In this document: one piece after another, positions 9,313 to 22,935 of the stretch
Layout of the letters: each line of letters opens with the position of its first letter
Position numbering within the stretch: position 1 is the stretch's first letter
Source of the DNA: Limnohabitans sp. 15K
GTDB taxonomy: Bacteria; Pseudomonadota; Gammaproteobacteria; Burkholderiales; Burkholderiaceae_C
Direction of reading: 5' to 3'
DNA length: 64,000 nt
Assembly: GCF_002778285.1 (NCBI RefSeq)
Contig: NZ_NESM01000005.1
Location: forward strand, 107,577 to 171,576
The notes under the pieces: generated by a model
Database searches by the model: none
What the model was told of the DNA's origin: nothing
The model's input: only the letters and a program-made list of their open reading frames with translations
Translations under genes and position numbers: made by a program

Positions 9313-10468
9313 GGCTCAGTTTCTGGCACAGGCCATGCAGCGAAATGGCCTGAATGTCTGACGCAAGGGGGTAGGACTCCTGTCCCGGGTAGACCACCCA
9401 TTTTTGGCTGGGCTTCAGATCGTTGCAGGCACTGTGAAAGCCGCGCTCCACTTTGGGGGCGCTGCTGCGTTTGATCTCGATGGCCCAGAGTTCACCGCCC
9501 GGCCAGGCCAGTAGCAAATCAATTTCCGCGCCACCACTCGTTCTGTAAAAGTAGCCAGTGACACCCGCAGGCACGCAAGCCAGAAGGGTTTCAATGCAAT
9601 ACCCCTCCCAACTGGCGCCCACAACCATGTGCGAAAGCAAACTTTCTTTGGACTCGATGTTCAGCAGCGCATGCACCAGACCACTGTCACGCACATAGAT
9701 TTTGGGGGCCTTGACCAAGCGTTTGCCGGTGTTGGTGTACCAAGGAGCGAGCCTACGCACCAGCAGCAAGTCACACAACAGGTCGATGTAACTTTGCGCT
9801 GTTTTGGCATCTACACCCAGATTGCGTGCCAGCTGGGCCACGTTGAGCATGCCGCCTTGATGGTGGGCCAGCATGGTCCAGAAGCGGCGCAGTGTTTCAG
9901 CGGCGATGCGTGGCCCAAATTGAGGAATGTCCCGCTCCAGATAGGTGCGGATGAAATTTTCTCGCCAGCGCAGGCTGCGGTCATCGCTGGGAGCGGTCAG
10001 GCTTTCCGGAAAACCACCCCGCAGCCACAAGGCGTCCGTGGTTTCCTGCCCCGTCTCCAGCACATTCAAGGTGCCAAGCTCCAGATAAGCGGTACGACCG
10101 GCCAGTGTTTCCCCCGATTGATGCAGCACATCCAGGCTGGCCGAGCCCAGTAACAAATACTGCCCGGATGTCTGGCACATTCGCCTGGCTTGGTCAATCA
10201 AGCCGCGCAGCACCGGAAACAAGCCCGGTGCCCGGTGCACTTCGTCCAGAATCACCAGCTTGTCCAAATGACTTTCCAGATACAACTCGGCTTGGGCCAG
10301 CTTGCTGCGATCCCGTTCGGATTCCAGGTCGAGATAGACGTGTGGGATGTTGCGCGCCACTTCCAGTGCCAAGGTGGTTTTGCCCACCTGCCGGGGGCCG
10401 AGCAAGGCCACGGCCGGTGAAAACTGGAGTTCTTCACTCAGTAAAGCTTGTAAATGGCGTTTAAACAT
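9299..10468 (-). CDS. AAA (AAA_14/DUF4143) family ATPase
   Basis: 389 residues on the minus strand. N-terminal P-loop ATPase with Walker A LLGPRQVGKTTLALE (about 23-37) and Walker B KLVILDEVHRAPG, then a winged-helix-like middle (LARNLGVDAKTAQSYIDLL) and a C-terminal DUF4143 domain with a restriction-nuclease-like pattern (GGAEIDLLLAWPGGELWAIEIKRSSAP). This family is widespread, usually a single gene, patchily distributed and without an agreed function. It overlaps the convergent FIST gene by 14 bases. Its start codon forms the end of a 44-bp inverted repeat. Nothing here ties it to its neighbours, so it may be a transferred gene. Confidence 0.88.
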   Translation of the reverse strand: MFKRHLQALLSEELQFSPAVALLGPRQVGKTTLALEVARNIPHVYLDLESERDRSKLAQAELYLESHLDKLVILDEVHRAPGLFPVLRGLIDQARRMCQTSGQYLLLGSASLDVLHQSGETLAGRTAYLELGTLNVLETGQETTDALWLRGGFPESLTAPSDDRSLRWRENFIRTYLERDIPQFGPRIAAETLRRFWTMLAHHQGGMLNVAQLARNLGVDAKTAQSYIDLLCDLLLVRRLAPWYTNTGKRLVKAPKIYVRDSGLVHALLNIESKESLLSHMVVGASWEGYCIETLLACVPAGVTGYFYRTSGGAEIDLLLAWPGGELWAIEIKRSSAPKVERGFHSACNDLKPSQKWVVYPGQESYPLASDIQAISLHGLCQKLSLNRS

Positions 10469-10509
10469 CCTTGCAATTATGGAGTTTCATTCCATGATTT
10501 GCAAGGATG
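10466..10509. repeat. 44-bp inverted repeat covering the start codon of the ATPase gene
   Basis: Outer arms CATCCTTGCAA (10466-10476) and TTGCAAGGATG (10499-10509) are perfect 11-bp inverted copies. Inside them lie second arms ATGGA (10479-10483) and TCCAT (10491-10495) around a short centre. The CAT at 10466-10468 is the ATPase start codon read on the minus strand, so the mRNA leader could fold a hairpin that hides the start codon. It could equally be a DNA operator for autoregulation. Confidence 0.75.
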
Positions 10510-10637
10510 AAATGCTGAAAGCTTGTGTTTTCCCGTTCCAAATCGTGCGCTGGAGGTTCGTGCCATCGACACATGCGTTCGAAGGTGCATCGGCTCCTTA
10601 TGCTTTCCAGATGCCCGGCCTGCTAATCTGAGCGGAC

Positions 10638-12188
10638 ATGGCACACACCTTTCCCGTGAAACGCATTCTTTCTTTCTGGCCTGCCATCGCCATCTGGGCG
10701 GTTTTTGCCGTGCTCATGGTGGCGCTCGATGGCGTCTGGAGCCTGGGCAATCTGGCTTTGCTGCTGGTGCTGTGCAGCACGCTGGCCAGCTTTTGGTTGT
10801 CGGCGGCCGTGTCGGTGGTGGTGTCGGCCGCCGCGGTGGCCTGGTTCAATTGGTTTGCCGTGCCGCCGCGCTTCACTTTCCATGTCGAGCTGCACCAAGA
10901 TGTGTTGCTGCTGGTGACGCTGCTGTGCACCAGCAGCGTGATCAGCGTCCTCATGGCCCGCTTGCGCAGCCACGCCCTGATGCAAGAGCAGGTGGCCGAG
11001 CAGGCGCGGCGCCAGCAAACGCTGGCCACGCAACTGCAGCAAGCAGCCAGCGTGCCCGATCAAGTGCGCGTGGCCCAGGCGCTGCTGTCCGACTGGACCG
11101 GGTGCGCCGTCTCCTTGCTGCTGCAGCGGCCCGAACTGGGCGACGCGTGGTTCGGTCCAGCCGCTCAGACCGAACCCCCAACGGCCTTGCGGCAGCAGCT
11201 GGTCGCCTGCATTCAGGAGCAAAGCGCCATCGGTCCGGGCACAGGGCGGTATGAGAACCTGTCTGCGTTGGTCTTGCCTTTGCGCGCCGGGGTGCGCGTG
11301 ATCGGTGCGCTGGCGCTGGACCCCGAGCCTGTGCGCGAGCCGCCCGTGGCACTGGCCGCTTTGCAAAATTTGGCCCGGCTTCTGGCGGATGAGATCGAGC
11401 GCCTGCAGTCGCGCCAGCAAGCGCAGCAGGCCCACGAACATTTGCAGACCCAGCAGTTGCGCAACACTTTGCTGGCGGCCATTTCGCACGACTACCGCAC
11501 ACCGCTGGCCACCATCACCGGAGCCGCTTCGGCCATGGCGCAGCAGGCCGCGCAGGTGCATGACCCGCGCACAGAACAGCAAGCCCAGACCATCCTGGCC
11601 GAGGCGGGGCATTTGCACCGCATGACCACCCACACCTTGCAACTGGCGCGGCTGGATGGCCTGGACGCGCCTTTGCAATGCAGCTGGGAGTCGGTTGAAG
11701 AACTCTGGGGCGTGGTGTTGGCCTCGGCCCGCAGACGCTACCCTGAACGCACCTTGCAGGCCGATGTGCCGCCAGGTTTGCCCTTGCTGTGGTGCGAGCC
11801 CATCTTGCTGGTGCAGTTGTTTGAAAACCTGGTGGACAACGCCATCCACTACAGCCCGGCCGACGCGCCCGTGCGACTGCAGGCGCGGCAAGTGGACGGG
11901 GCCATCGAGATGGCTGTGATGGACCGGGGCGTGGGCATCCCCCCCGAGTGGCACGACAAAGTTTTTGATCCGTTTTTCCGCATGCAAAGTGCCGAGCGCC
12001 CCGACCCGAACCAAGACGCCATGGCCCGCCGTGGCATGGGGCTGGGCTTGGCGCTGTGCCGCGCGGTGGCCAAAGCGCACGAGGCAAAAATCTGGATCCA
12101 GGCGCGAGAGGGTGGCGGCACCGTGGTGCGCTTGCACATGCCCTTGCGGAGCCAACCTGTGGCGCAATCCGAGGAGTCCGACGCATGA
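10638..12188 (+). CDS. kdpD: KdpD-like sensor histidine kinase lacking the N-terminal KdpD/USP domains
   Basis: 516 residues, against about 890 in classical KdpD. It begins directly with the four-helix DUF4118 membrane region (about 12-105), including the family signature VPPRFTFHVE. A coiled segment (about 108-140), a GAF-like region and the kinase core follow: H-box AAISHDYRTPLATITG, N-box LFENLVDNAIHYSP, G1 VMDRGVGIPPEW and G2 GMGLGLALCRAVA. The large cytoplasmic KdpD sensor domain with its ATP-binding motifs and the USP domain are absent. It overlaps kdpE by ATGA and precedes kup, so it probably senses potassium or osmotic state. No kdpFABC genes are in the window. Confidence 0.87.
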   Translation: MAHTFPVKRILSFWPAIAIWAVFAVLMVALDGVWSLGNLALLLVLCSTLASFWLSAAVSVVVSAAAVAWFNWFAVPPRFTFHVELHQDVLLLVTLLCTSSVISVLMARLRSHALMQEQVAEQARRQQTLATQLQQAASVPDQVRVAQALLSDWTGCAVSLLLQRPELGDAWFGPAAQTEPPTALRQQLVACIQEQSAIGPGTGRYENLSALVLPLRAGVRVIGALALDPEPVREPPVALAALQNLARLLADEIERLQSRQQAQQAHEHLQTQQLRNTLLAAISHDYRTPLATITGAASAMAQQAAQVHDPRTEQQAQTILAEAGHLHRMTTHTLQLARLDGLDAPLQCSWESVEELWGVVLASARRRYPERTLQADVPPGLPLLWCEPILLVQLFENLVDNAIHYSPADAPVRLQARQVDGAIEMAVMDRGVGIPPEWHDKVFDPFFRMQSAERPDPNQDAMARRGMGLGLALCRAVAKAHEAKIWIQAREGGGTVVRLHMPLRSQPVAQSEESDA

Positions 12189-12883
12189 GCATGCATGTGC
12201 TGTTGGTGGAGGACGACCGGGCACTGCGCCAGACGCTGCAGTCGGCACTCGAGACCGAGGGCTACGCCGTCACCGGTTCGGGCAGTTGCGCCGATGCCCT
12301 GGCCCTGTTGGTGCACCACCCGCAACCGTTTGACCTGGTGGTGCTGGATCTGGGTCTGCCCGATGCCGATGGCAGTGAGCTGCTGGCCTGGGTTCGCCAG
12401 CACCGCAGTTTGCCCGTGCTGGTGATCTCGGCCCGCCACGACGATGCGGGCAAAGTGCGCCTGCTGGACGCCGGGGCCGACGACTACCTGGTCAAACCCT
12501 TCAGCGTTCAGGAATTGCTGGCCCGCATGCGTGTGAGCTTGCGACATCGAGGCGTGCAAGTGCAGACCCCGGTGACGCATTACGAGGTGGGCGGCTTGCA
12601 GATCGATCTGGCGCGGCACACGGTGCAGCTGCATGGGCAGGCGGTGCGCTTGACGCCGACCGAATTCAAGCTGCTCGCCCGCCTGGCTCGCCAAGCGGGT
12701 CAAGTGGTCACGCACCGCCAGCTGCTGCTGGATGTGTGGGGGGCAGAGCATGTGGACCAGGTGCACTACTTGCGCCTGTACATGGGCCAATTGCGGGCCA
12801 AGCTCGAAGCCGTTCCGGCCGAGCCATGTTGGCTGCTGACCGAGCCGGGTGTGGGCTACAAATTGGCCGAAGCAGAGGACTGA
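12185..12883 (+). CDS. kdpE: KdpE-like OmpR-family response regulator
   Basis: 232 residues from ATG 12185, which overlaps the kinase stop (ATGA). The longer frame from 12056 lies inside the kinase gene and is rejected. Receiver domain with acidic pocket VEDD, phospho-acceptor Asp in VVLDLGLPDADG, and conserved Lys in DDYLVKPFS. The OmpR-type winged helix occupies about residues 130-228 (LTPTEFKLLARLARQAGQVV, ending EPGVGYKLAE). It is the cognate regulator of the preceding kinase. Tandem 10-bp repeats begin 28 bases after its stop and may be its binding site at kup. Confidence 0.93.
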   Translation: MSMHVLLVEDDRALRQTLQSALETEGYAVTGSGSCADALALLVHHPQPFDLVVLDLGLPDADGSELLAWVRQHRSLPVLVISARHDDAGKVRLLDAGADDYLVKPFSVQELLARMRVSLRHRGVQVQTPVTHYEVGGLQIDLARHTVQLHGQAVRLTPTEFKLLARLARQAGQVVTHRQLLLDVWGAEHVDQVHYLRLYMGQLRAKLEAVPAEPCWLLTEPGVGYKLAEAED

Positions 12884-12910
12884 ACTCAAGGTCACGGGCG
12901 CATCCAGGGC

Positions 12911-12952
12911 CTGATGCGCACTGATGCTCACTTATGCGTTCCTGATGCGCAC
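12911..12952 (+). repeat. Four helically phased 10-11 bp tandem repeats between kdpE and kup
   Basis: Copies are CTGATGCGCA (12911), CTGATGCTCA (12921), the degenerate CTTATGCGTT (12931) and CTGATGCGCA (12942). The period is 10-11 bp, one helical turn. OmpR/PhoB-family regulators bind direct repeats with this spacing, and an OmpR-family gene ends just upstream. The array sits 40-80 bases before the kup ATG at 12992, so it is a candidate KdpE operator for kup. Confidence 0.65.
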
Positions 12953-12991
12953 CCAGGCAAGCTGTGGCTTCGTTCACTATTGGCACCCGAC

Positions 12992-14905
12992 ATGTCTGCT
13001 TCTGCTGTGTCTTCTTCCGATCCCCAGGGGTCTGCTCACAACGCCCGTCATGGACTGGGCGCACTCACGCTGGCCGCGCTGGGCGTGGTCTATGGCGACA
13101 TCGGCACCAGCCCGCTGTACACCGTCAAAGAGGTGTTTGCGCCGCACACCGGGGTGGCGCTCAATGCGCACAACATCATTGGCGTGGTGTCCGTCATCTT
13201 GTGGGCCCTGATGCTGGTGGTCACGCTCAAATACGTGATCCTCATCCTGCGGGCCGACAACCGGGGCGAAGGCGGCGGCTTGGCGCTGACTGCCTTGGCG
13301 GCGCGTGCCGTGCAGGACTCGCCGCGTTTGCGCAAGGTCTTGCTTTTGCTGGGCTTGTTTGGCGCCACGCTGTTTTATGGCGACAGCATCATCACCCCCG
13401 CGATTTCGGTCATTGGCGCGATCGAAGGCATCGAAATCATCACGCCCGCGATGACGCCTTATGTGGTGCCTCTGTCTGTGGTGGTGTTGCTGGGCTTGTT
13501 TGCCGTGCAACGCTTTGGCACGCATTCGGTGGGGCGCTTTTTTGGTCCAGTGATCGTGCTGTGGTTCGTGACCCTGGGGGCATTAGGTGTGGTGCACATC
13601 GCACGCGAGCCTGCCATCTTGCAGGCCCTCAACCCAGTGCACGCCTGGCACTTTTTGATCGAGCGCGGTCCGCTGGTGTTGGCTGCTGTGGGTGCCATTG
13701 TCTTGGCCTTGACGGGTGCGGAAGCGCTGTACGCCGACATGGGCCACTTTGGGCGCAAGCCCATCCAATTGGCCTGGACGACCTTGGTGTTGCCCGGCTT
13801 GGCACTGAACTACATGGGCCAAGGCGCTTTGCTGATGCAAGACCCCTCCGCACTGGAGAACCCCTTCTACCGCATGTTTCCCGAGTCCTGGATGGTGGGC
13901 GCGGTGGTACTGTCCACGCTGGCGGCGATCATCGCTTCGCAGGCGGTGATTTCGGGCGCGTATTCCATGACACGGCAAGCCATCTTGTTGGGTTTTTTGC
14001 CGCGCATGGACATCCACTTCACCTCAGAAAAAGAGTCGGGCCAAATTTTCATCCCGGCGGTCAACCGCGCTTTGCTGGTGGGCGTGGTGCTGGCCGTGCT
14101 GGCGTTCAAAAGCTCGTCGGCGCTGGCCGGTGCCTATGGCATTGCCGTCACGCTGACCATGGCCATCACCACAGCACTGACGTTTTTTGTGGTCTACAAA
14201 GTCTGGAAGATGCCTTTGGCGCTGGCGCTGGGGGCCACGGGCTTTTTCCTGGTGGTGGACTTGTTTTTGTTCGCAGGTTGCGCCATCAAGCTGTGGGACG
14301 GCGGCTGGTTCCCGCTGGCCATGGGCTTGATGCTGTTCCTGTTCATGACCACCTGGGCGCGTGGCCGCGAGTTGCTGGTTGAGACCATCCGGCAAGACGG
14401 TTTGGAGTTGAACGCCTTCATCGAGATGCTGGAAGCCCATCCGCCGCACAGCGTGCCACGCACGGCGGTCTACCCAGTGGCCAATCCTGAGACGGTGCCG
14501 CAAGCCATGCTGCACAACATCAAGCACAACCAGGTTTTGCACGAGAAAAACGTGATCCTCACCGTGCTGTTTGACGAAGTGCCTTGGGTGTCCGAGCAGA
14601 ACCGTTTGCAGGTGGAGCCACTCGGCCAACACTTCTGGCGCGTGGTGGTGCGCTACGGCTTCATGAACAACCCTGACATACCTCAGGCCCTGACCGGTTG
14701 CGCAGCCCATGGGCTGAACATCTCCGCGTTTGAGACCACCTATTTCCTCAGCCGCGAAACCGTGGTGTCCACACCTGGCACAGGCATGGCGCAGTGGCGC
14801 GAAAAGCTGTTCGCCGCCATGAACCGCAATGCAGGCGGCGTGGTGGAGTTCTTCCGCTTGCCCGACAACGCCGTGGTCGAACTGGGCACGCGGGTGCAGA
14901 TTTGA
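12992..14905 (+). CDS. kup: Kup (TrkD) low-affinity potassium transporter
   Basis: 637 residues from ATG 12992. An in-frame ATG at 12914 would add 26 residues, but that segment is encoded by the tandem repeat array and lacks family similarity, so I reject it. About twelve transmembrane segments span residues 25-450, with the family N-terminus [45 protein letters not shown] and [15 protein letters not shown]-terminal cytoplasmic region of about 150 residues follows. It takes up K+ with protons across the inner membrane. Placement behind kdpDE suggests control by that two-component system. Confidence 0.96.
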   Translation: MSASAVSSSDPQGSAHNARHGLGALTLAALGVVYGDIGTSPLYTVKEVFAPHTGVALNAHNIIGVVSVILWALMLVVTLKYVILILRADNRGEGGGLALTALAARAVQDSPRLRKVLLLLGLFGATLFYGDSIITPAISVIGAIEGIEIITPAMTPYVVPLSVVVLLGLFAVQRFGTHSVGRFFGPVIVLWFVTLGALGVVHIAREPAILQALNPVHAWHFLIERGPLVLAAVGAIVLALTGAEALYADMGHFGRKPIQLAWTTLVLPGLALNYMGQGALLMQDPSALENPFYRMFPESWMVGAVVLSTLAAIIASQAVISGAYSMTRQAILLGFLPRMDIHFTSEKESGQIFIPAVNRALLVGVVLAVLAFKSSSALAGAYGIAVTLTMAITTALTFFVVYKVWKMPLALALGATGFFLVVDLFLFAGCAIKLWDGGWFPLAMGLMLFLFMTTWARGRELLVETIRQDGLELNAFIEMLEAHPPHSVPRTAVYPVANPETVPQAMLHNIKHNQVLHEKNVILTVLFDEVPWVSEQNRLQVEPLGQHFWRVVVRYGFMNNPDIPQALTGCAAHGLNISAFETTYFLSRETVVSTPGTGMAQWREKLFAAMNRNAGGVVEFFRLPDNAVVELGTRVQI

Positions 14906-14926
14906 ACCCGGCCGCGCTTCTGGGGC

Positions 14927-17217
<2,291 letters not shown>

Positions 17218-17294
17218 GGTGCAGGGCTTAACAGGCCCCTCCTAATTGGAAAGCCATGATTTTCTCATGACCTTTCCACAGGGTCTCGGCAAGC

Positions 17295-17630
17295 TTATTT
17301 CTTGCAACCTGTTTTGATAAGAGCGGTCTCAACAGCCTCAACTTCACCTTTGAACTTTGCGACATCACCTGCGTGGTCACCTGACAATTTGCTGGCAGGA
17401 ATCAGTACCAAAAAGACGGTTGCGGCATCTACATTGGCTTTGCTGTCTTGCAAGGATGAGAACTTGGCCAATTGGCTGCGTGCCTCTGACATTTGAAGAG
17501 CCAGCTGTGTGCAATCTTGACCCATGTATTTTTCATGCGAAACAAAAGAGGCTGAGATGCTTTCAGGGCGCGTGGCACAGCCGCTGCTGATGAGCACGGC
17601 GAGAGATGCGATGAAGAAGAGGGTTTTCAT
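17295..17630 (-). CDS. Small lipoprotein of unknown function
   Basis: 111 residues. Signal peptide with lipobox ISSGC (Cys18), so the mature protein is predicted to be lipid-anchored. The rest is predicted mostly helical with two further cysteines (in GQDCTQLA and at the end, KTGCKK) that could form a disulfide. A hydrophobic patch TVFLVLIPASKL is near residue 73. I do not recognise a family with a known function. It stands alone between queA and recG, and its upstream region is very AT-rich. Confidence 0.7.
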   Translation of the reverse strand: MKTLFFIASLAVLISSGCATRPESISASFVSHEKYMGQDCTQLALQMSEARSQLAKFSSLQDSKANVDAATVFLVLIPASKLSGDHAGDVAKFKGEVEAVETALIKTGCKK

Positions 17631-17639
17631 GGTGTTTAA

Positions 17640-17735
17640 ATTTGAAAGTTAAAAACATATTTTACTTATAAATTAATTAAAAAATACTAAAAAATAATCG
17701 TATTGATAAATAAGAATTTGTTTGTCGAACAAGGA
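17640..17735. promoter_or_regulatory. AT-rich divergent intergenic region between the lipoprotein gene and recG
   Basis: Almost pure A/T for about 80 bases, in sharp contrast to the GC-rich surroundings, with several TATAAA-like and TTGATA-like words on both strands. It probably carries the promoter of the minus-strand lipoprotein gene and perhaps that of recG. An imperfect dyad TTGTT...AACAA lies at its right end. I cannot choose a single -35/-10 pair. Confidence 0.4.
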
Positions 17736-17836
17736 AGATGCCATCGATTCATCTGGTTCGAGGTCGATCAATATGTCGAGGAAGGCAAAGGGAAAAGAGC
17801 GATTTCACGCTGAGCTTCTCGCGTCACAATCAAGCC

Positions 17837-19918
<2,082 letters not shown>

Positions 19919-19934
19919 TGTTCAAATAACCCCC

Positions 19935-20897
19935 ATGACCCTGACCGAACTCAAATACATCGTGGCCGTGGCCCGTGAAAAGCACTTTGGCAAGGCGGCC
20001 GAGGCTTGCTTCGTGTCGCAGCCCACGCTCTCGTTGGCCATCAAGAAGCTGGAAGAAGAGCTGGAGGTCAAGCTGTTTGAGCGCAGCGCGAGCGAGGTGT
20101 CGGTCACCACGCTGGGCGAAGAAATCATTCGCCAAGCGCAAAGCGTGCTGGAGCAAGCCGCCGAGATCAAAGAAATCGCCAAGCGCGGCAAAGACCCCTT
20201 GGCAGGCACCATGCGGCTGGGTGTCATCTACACCATCGGGCCTTATTTGCTGCCCGACCTGGTGCGCCAGATCATCACCGACATCCCGCAGATGCCTTTG
20301 ATGCTGCAAGAAAATTTCACCGTGCGCTTGCTTGAGATGCTGCGCACAGGTGAGCTGGACTGTGCTATTTTGGCCGAACCCTTTCCCGAGTCAGGGCTGG
20401 CGGTGGCCCCTTTGTACGACGAGAGCTTCATGGCTGCACTGCCTTTGAGCCATCCTTTGGCCCAAGAGAAGTCCATCACCACCGAGCAGCTGAAAAACGA
20501 AACCATGCTGCTGCTGGGCGCAGGCCATTGCTTTCGCGACCATGTGCTGGAGGTGTGCCCCGAGTTTGCCCGTTATGCCAGCCAGGCCGATGGGATCCGC
20601 AAGACGTTCGAAGGCTCATCGCTCGAAACCATCAAGCACATGGTGGCCGCAGGCATGGGCGTGACCTTGGTGCCTCGCCTGTCGGTGCCCGACCTCAAGC
20701 CCGTGCACAAGCGCTCGGGCGGTCACCACGATTCGCCTGTGCGTTATTTGCCCATCGTGGACCCTGCGGGGGGCAAGCCGCCCACGCGGCGTGTGGTGTT
20801 GGCTTGGCGTCGCAGCTTCACCCGATACGAAGCCATTGCCGCTGTGCGCAACGCCATTTATGCCTGTCCACTGCCTGGTGTGACGCGTTTGTCTTGA
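19935..20897 (+). CDS. oxyR: Hydrogen-peroxide-responsive LysR regulator OxyR
   Basis: 320 residues. LysR helix-turn-helix at the N-terminus ([21 protein letters not shown]). The two redox cysteines fall at exactly Cys199 and Cys208 in [12 protein letters not shown], the same numbers as E. coli OxyR. Peroxide forms a disulfide between them and switches the tetramer to its activating state. Linkage with recG is also known in other proteobacteria. No katA or ahpC gene is adjacent. Confidence 0.96.
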   Translation: MTLTELKYIVAVAREKHFGKAAEACFVSQPTLSLAIKKLEEELEVKLFERSASEVSVTTLGEEIIRQAQSVLEQAAEIKEIAKRGKDPLAGTMRLGVIYTIGPYLLPDLVRQIITDIPQMPLMLQENFTVRLLEMLRTGELDCAILAEPFPESGLAVAPLYDESFMAALPLSHPLAQEKSITTEQLKNETMLLLGAGHCFRDHVLEVCPEFARYASQADGIRKTFEGSSLETIKHMVAAGMGVTLVPRLSVPDLKPVHKRSGGHHDSPVRYLPIVDPAGGKPPTRRVVLAWRRSFTRYEAIAAVRNAIYACPLPGVTRLS

Positions 20898-20907
20898 GGG
20901 GTTTTCC

Positions 20908-21759
20908 GTGGCCACCAAACTCAAGCTTTACCTGGACCTGATCCGCTGGAACCGGCCTGCGGGTTGGTTGCTTTTGTTGTGGCCGTCTCTGGCGGCTTTA
21001 TGGGTGGCCGCTGGCGGGTTTCCCGGTTGGCACTTGATCGCGGTGTTCACGTTGGGCACCATCCTCATGCGCAGCGCGGGGTGTTGCGTCAACGATGTGG
21101 CGGACCGTGACTTTGACAAACACGTCAAACGCACGGCGAACCGCCCGGTGACCAGTGGTCGAATCGGCGTCAAAGAGGCGCTGGCTGTGGGTGTGGTGCT
21201 GGCGCTGTGTGCGTTTGCTTTGGTGCTGACCACCAATGCGGCCACCATTCAGTGGTCGTTCGCCGCCTTGGCCGTCACCCTGTTGTACCCCTATGCCAAA
21301 CGCCATGTGTCGATGCCGCAAGCGGTGTTGGGCGTGGCTTTCAGTTTTGGCATCCCGATGGCTTTTGCCGCTGTGCAGGGGAGTGTGCCGCCATTGGCTT
21401 GGGGCTTGCTTTTGGGTAACTTGTTTTGGGTTTTGGCCTATGACACCGAATACGCCATGGTCGACCGGGATGACGATTTGAAAATCGGCATGAAGACTTC
21501 GGCCATCACTTTGGGTCGCTGGGATGTACTGGCCATTGCCGGCTTTTACGCGGCTTATTTGACGGTGTGGGCCGTGTTGCTGGATGCGTCACAACGCGGC
21601 CAGTGGTTTGGCTTGGGGCTGATGGGCGCTTTGGCCCAAGTGCTCTGGCATGTTTTCTTGATTAAGGATCGCACACGCGAGGGCTGCTTCAAGGCTTTTC
21701 GCTTGAACCACTGGTTGGGCTTCAGTGTGTTTCTGGGCGTGGCCTTGTCTTACCGCTGA
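20908..21759 (+). CDS. ubiA: 4-hydroxybenzoate polyprenyltransferase
   Basis: 283 residues with a GTG start at 20908, preceded by GAGGGG at 20896-20901. Integral membrane prenyltransferase with both Asp-rich motifs: [19 protein letters not shown] (about 65-83) and [21 protein letters not shown]. It joins the polyprenyl tail to 4-hydroxybenzoate, the first committed membrane step of ubiquinone synthesis. It begins 10 bases after oxyR and so may be cotranscribed with it. Confidence 0.95.
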   Translation: MATKLKLYLDLIRWNRPAGWLLLLWPSLAALWVAAGGFPGWHLIAVFTLGTILMRSAGCCVNDVADRDFDKHVKRTANRPVTSGRIGVKEALAVGVVLALCAFALVLTTNAATIQWSFAALAVTLLYPYAKRHVSMPQAVLGVAFSFGIPMAFAAVQGSVPPLAWGLLLGNLFWVLAYDTEYAMVDRDDDLKIGMKTSAITLGRWDVLAIAGFYAAYLTVWAVLLDASQRGQWFGLGLMGALAQVLWHVFLIKDRTREGCFKAFRLNHWLGFSVFLGVALSYR

Positions 21760-21785
21760 GTTGACACCCCGTGTGAGGGCGCGCG

Positions 21786-22610
21786 TCAGGCTTTGCCAAA
21801 CTCATCGCCCAGTTCCCGTGCGCGCACCTCAGCCGCGTGCATGGCTTTGACAAAAGATGCTTTAACGCCCGAAGTCTCCAGCGCCGTGATGGCTGCGTAG
21901 GTGGTGCCGCCCTTGGACGTCACGCGTTGGCGCAGCACCTCGGCCGGCTCGGTCGATGCCGCTGCCAAAGAAGATGCGCCGGAGAAAGTGGCCACTGCCA
22001 ATTGGTAGGCTTGCGCAGCGCTCAGGCCCATGCTGGCACCTGCTTCGGTCATCGCTTCCAGGAAGTAAAACACATAGGCAGGACCGGAACCCGAAAGCGC
22101 GGTCACTGCATCCAGCTGAGACTCTTGCTGCAACCACAGAAATTTCCCTGTGGTGCTTATGACGCGTTCAACCAAGGCTTGGTCTGCCAGCGTGACGGTA
22201 GGGCAGGGGAACAATCCGGTCATGCCTTGACCCACCAGTGCGGGTGTGTTGGGCATGCAGCGCACCACGCGGTTGGTGCCTAACCAGCGACAAATGCTGT
22301 CGGTGCGAATGCCAGCAGCGACAGACAGATGAAGTGCAGAACGCGTAAAAGGCATGACGGGTGCTGCGGCTTCGCTGAAAACCTGGGGTTTAACCGCCCA
22401 AACAACCAAGTCAGCGCGGGACAAAGAGGGGTCAGCGGCACTCAATGCTGTGATGCCGAAATCCGACAGGAGTTTTGCTGCGGTCTCCGCAAAAGGCTCC
22501 ACAACAAGGATCTGTTCTGGTTTCATGCCCTGGCGAATCAAACCGCCGATGATGGCGCTGGCCATGTTGCCGCCGCCGATGAATGCCAGGGTGTTGCTGA
22601 AGGTGGACAT
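21786..22610 (-). CDS. proC: Pyrroline-5-carboxylate reductase
   Basis: 274 residues from the ATG complementary to 22608-22610. The frame stays open for 44 more codons upstream, but the family N-terminus (LAFIGGGNMASAIIGGLIRQG) starts here. NADPH-binding GGGNMA motif, WAVKPQ, CMPNTPALVGQGMTGL and the C-terminal VTSKGGTTYAAI are standard. It performs the last step of proline synthesis. It converges with ubiA (26-base gap). Confidence 0.96.
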   Translation of the reverse strand: MSTFSNTLAFIGGGNMASAIIGGLIRQGMKPEQILVVEPFAETAAKLLSDFGITALSAADPSLSRADLVVWAVKPQVFSEAAAPVMPFTRSALHLSVAAGIRTDSICRWLGTNRVVRCMPNTPALVGQGMTGLFPCPTVTLADQALVERVISTTGKFLWLQQESQLDAVTALSGSGPAYVFYFLEAMTEAGASMGLSAAQAYQLAVATFSGASSLAAASTEPAEVLRQRVTSKGGTTYAAITALETSGVKASFVKAMHAAEVRARELGDEFGKA

Positions 22611-22935
22611 ATATAGAGAATTCGACTGGAAATGAAAGAATTGGGGCCATTGTCGCTTTTTCAGAGGGTAAGCCAAGAGGACATGACCGCGGAACAAGTG
22701 ACTTGGGCGCGATTTAAGGACTGAGAACACCGAAATAGGCAAATAATTTCACAAAGGTGTTGCGTACCCCTGTCTTTTCAGACATAATAGTGGGCTTCGC
22801 CTTGCAAAAGGCGTAGTTATCTGCCCAAACTGAAGCGCTGCGAGTGGTTCGCGGTGTGAATGACGGGTCCAAGACTGATTTCTGTTGGATGGCTGCAAAG
22901 CTGGCTGGCAAGAAATACAAGTTGGGAACAAAGAA
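22611..22935. other. Intergenic region between proC and rplN (325 bases)
   Basis: Divergent region holding the proC 5' leader (minus) and the rplN promoter and long leader (plus). A 30-codon frame at 22633-22725 has no ribosome site and no recognisable product. The leader from about 22795 to 22935 has no strong hairpin that I can identify. Confidence 0.6.
22760..22788 (+). promoter_or_regulatory. Candidate sigma-70 promoter for the rplN (spc) operon
   Basis: TTGCGT (22760-22765) and CATAAT (22783-22788) are separated by 17 bases. Five of six -10 bases match consensus. The position would give an mRNA leader of about 140 bases before rplN. The genes that normally precede rplN (S10 operon) are not upstream, so an own promoter is expected. 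Confidence 0.6.

Noticed and set aside
10623..12248. 541-codon minus-strand frame over the KdpD-like gene
   Set aside because: Antisense shadow. The plus strand has unmistakable kinase motifs.
12914..12991. Earlier in-frame ATG for kup
   Set aside because: The extra residues come from the tandem repeats and do not belong to the Kup family; the start at 12992 begins the conserved protein.
12964..14382. 472-codon plus-strand frame overlapping kup
   Set aside because: Out-of-frame shadow of kup with Arg/His/Gly-rich non-protein-like content.
22633..22725. 30-codon frame between proC and rplN
   Set aside because: No ribosome site, no recognisable product and it lies in a leader/promoter region.
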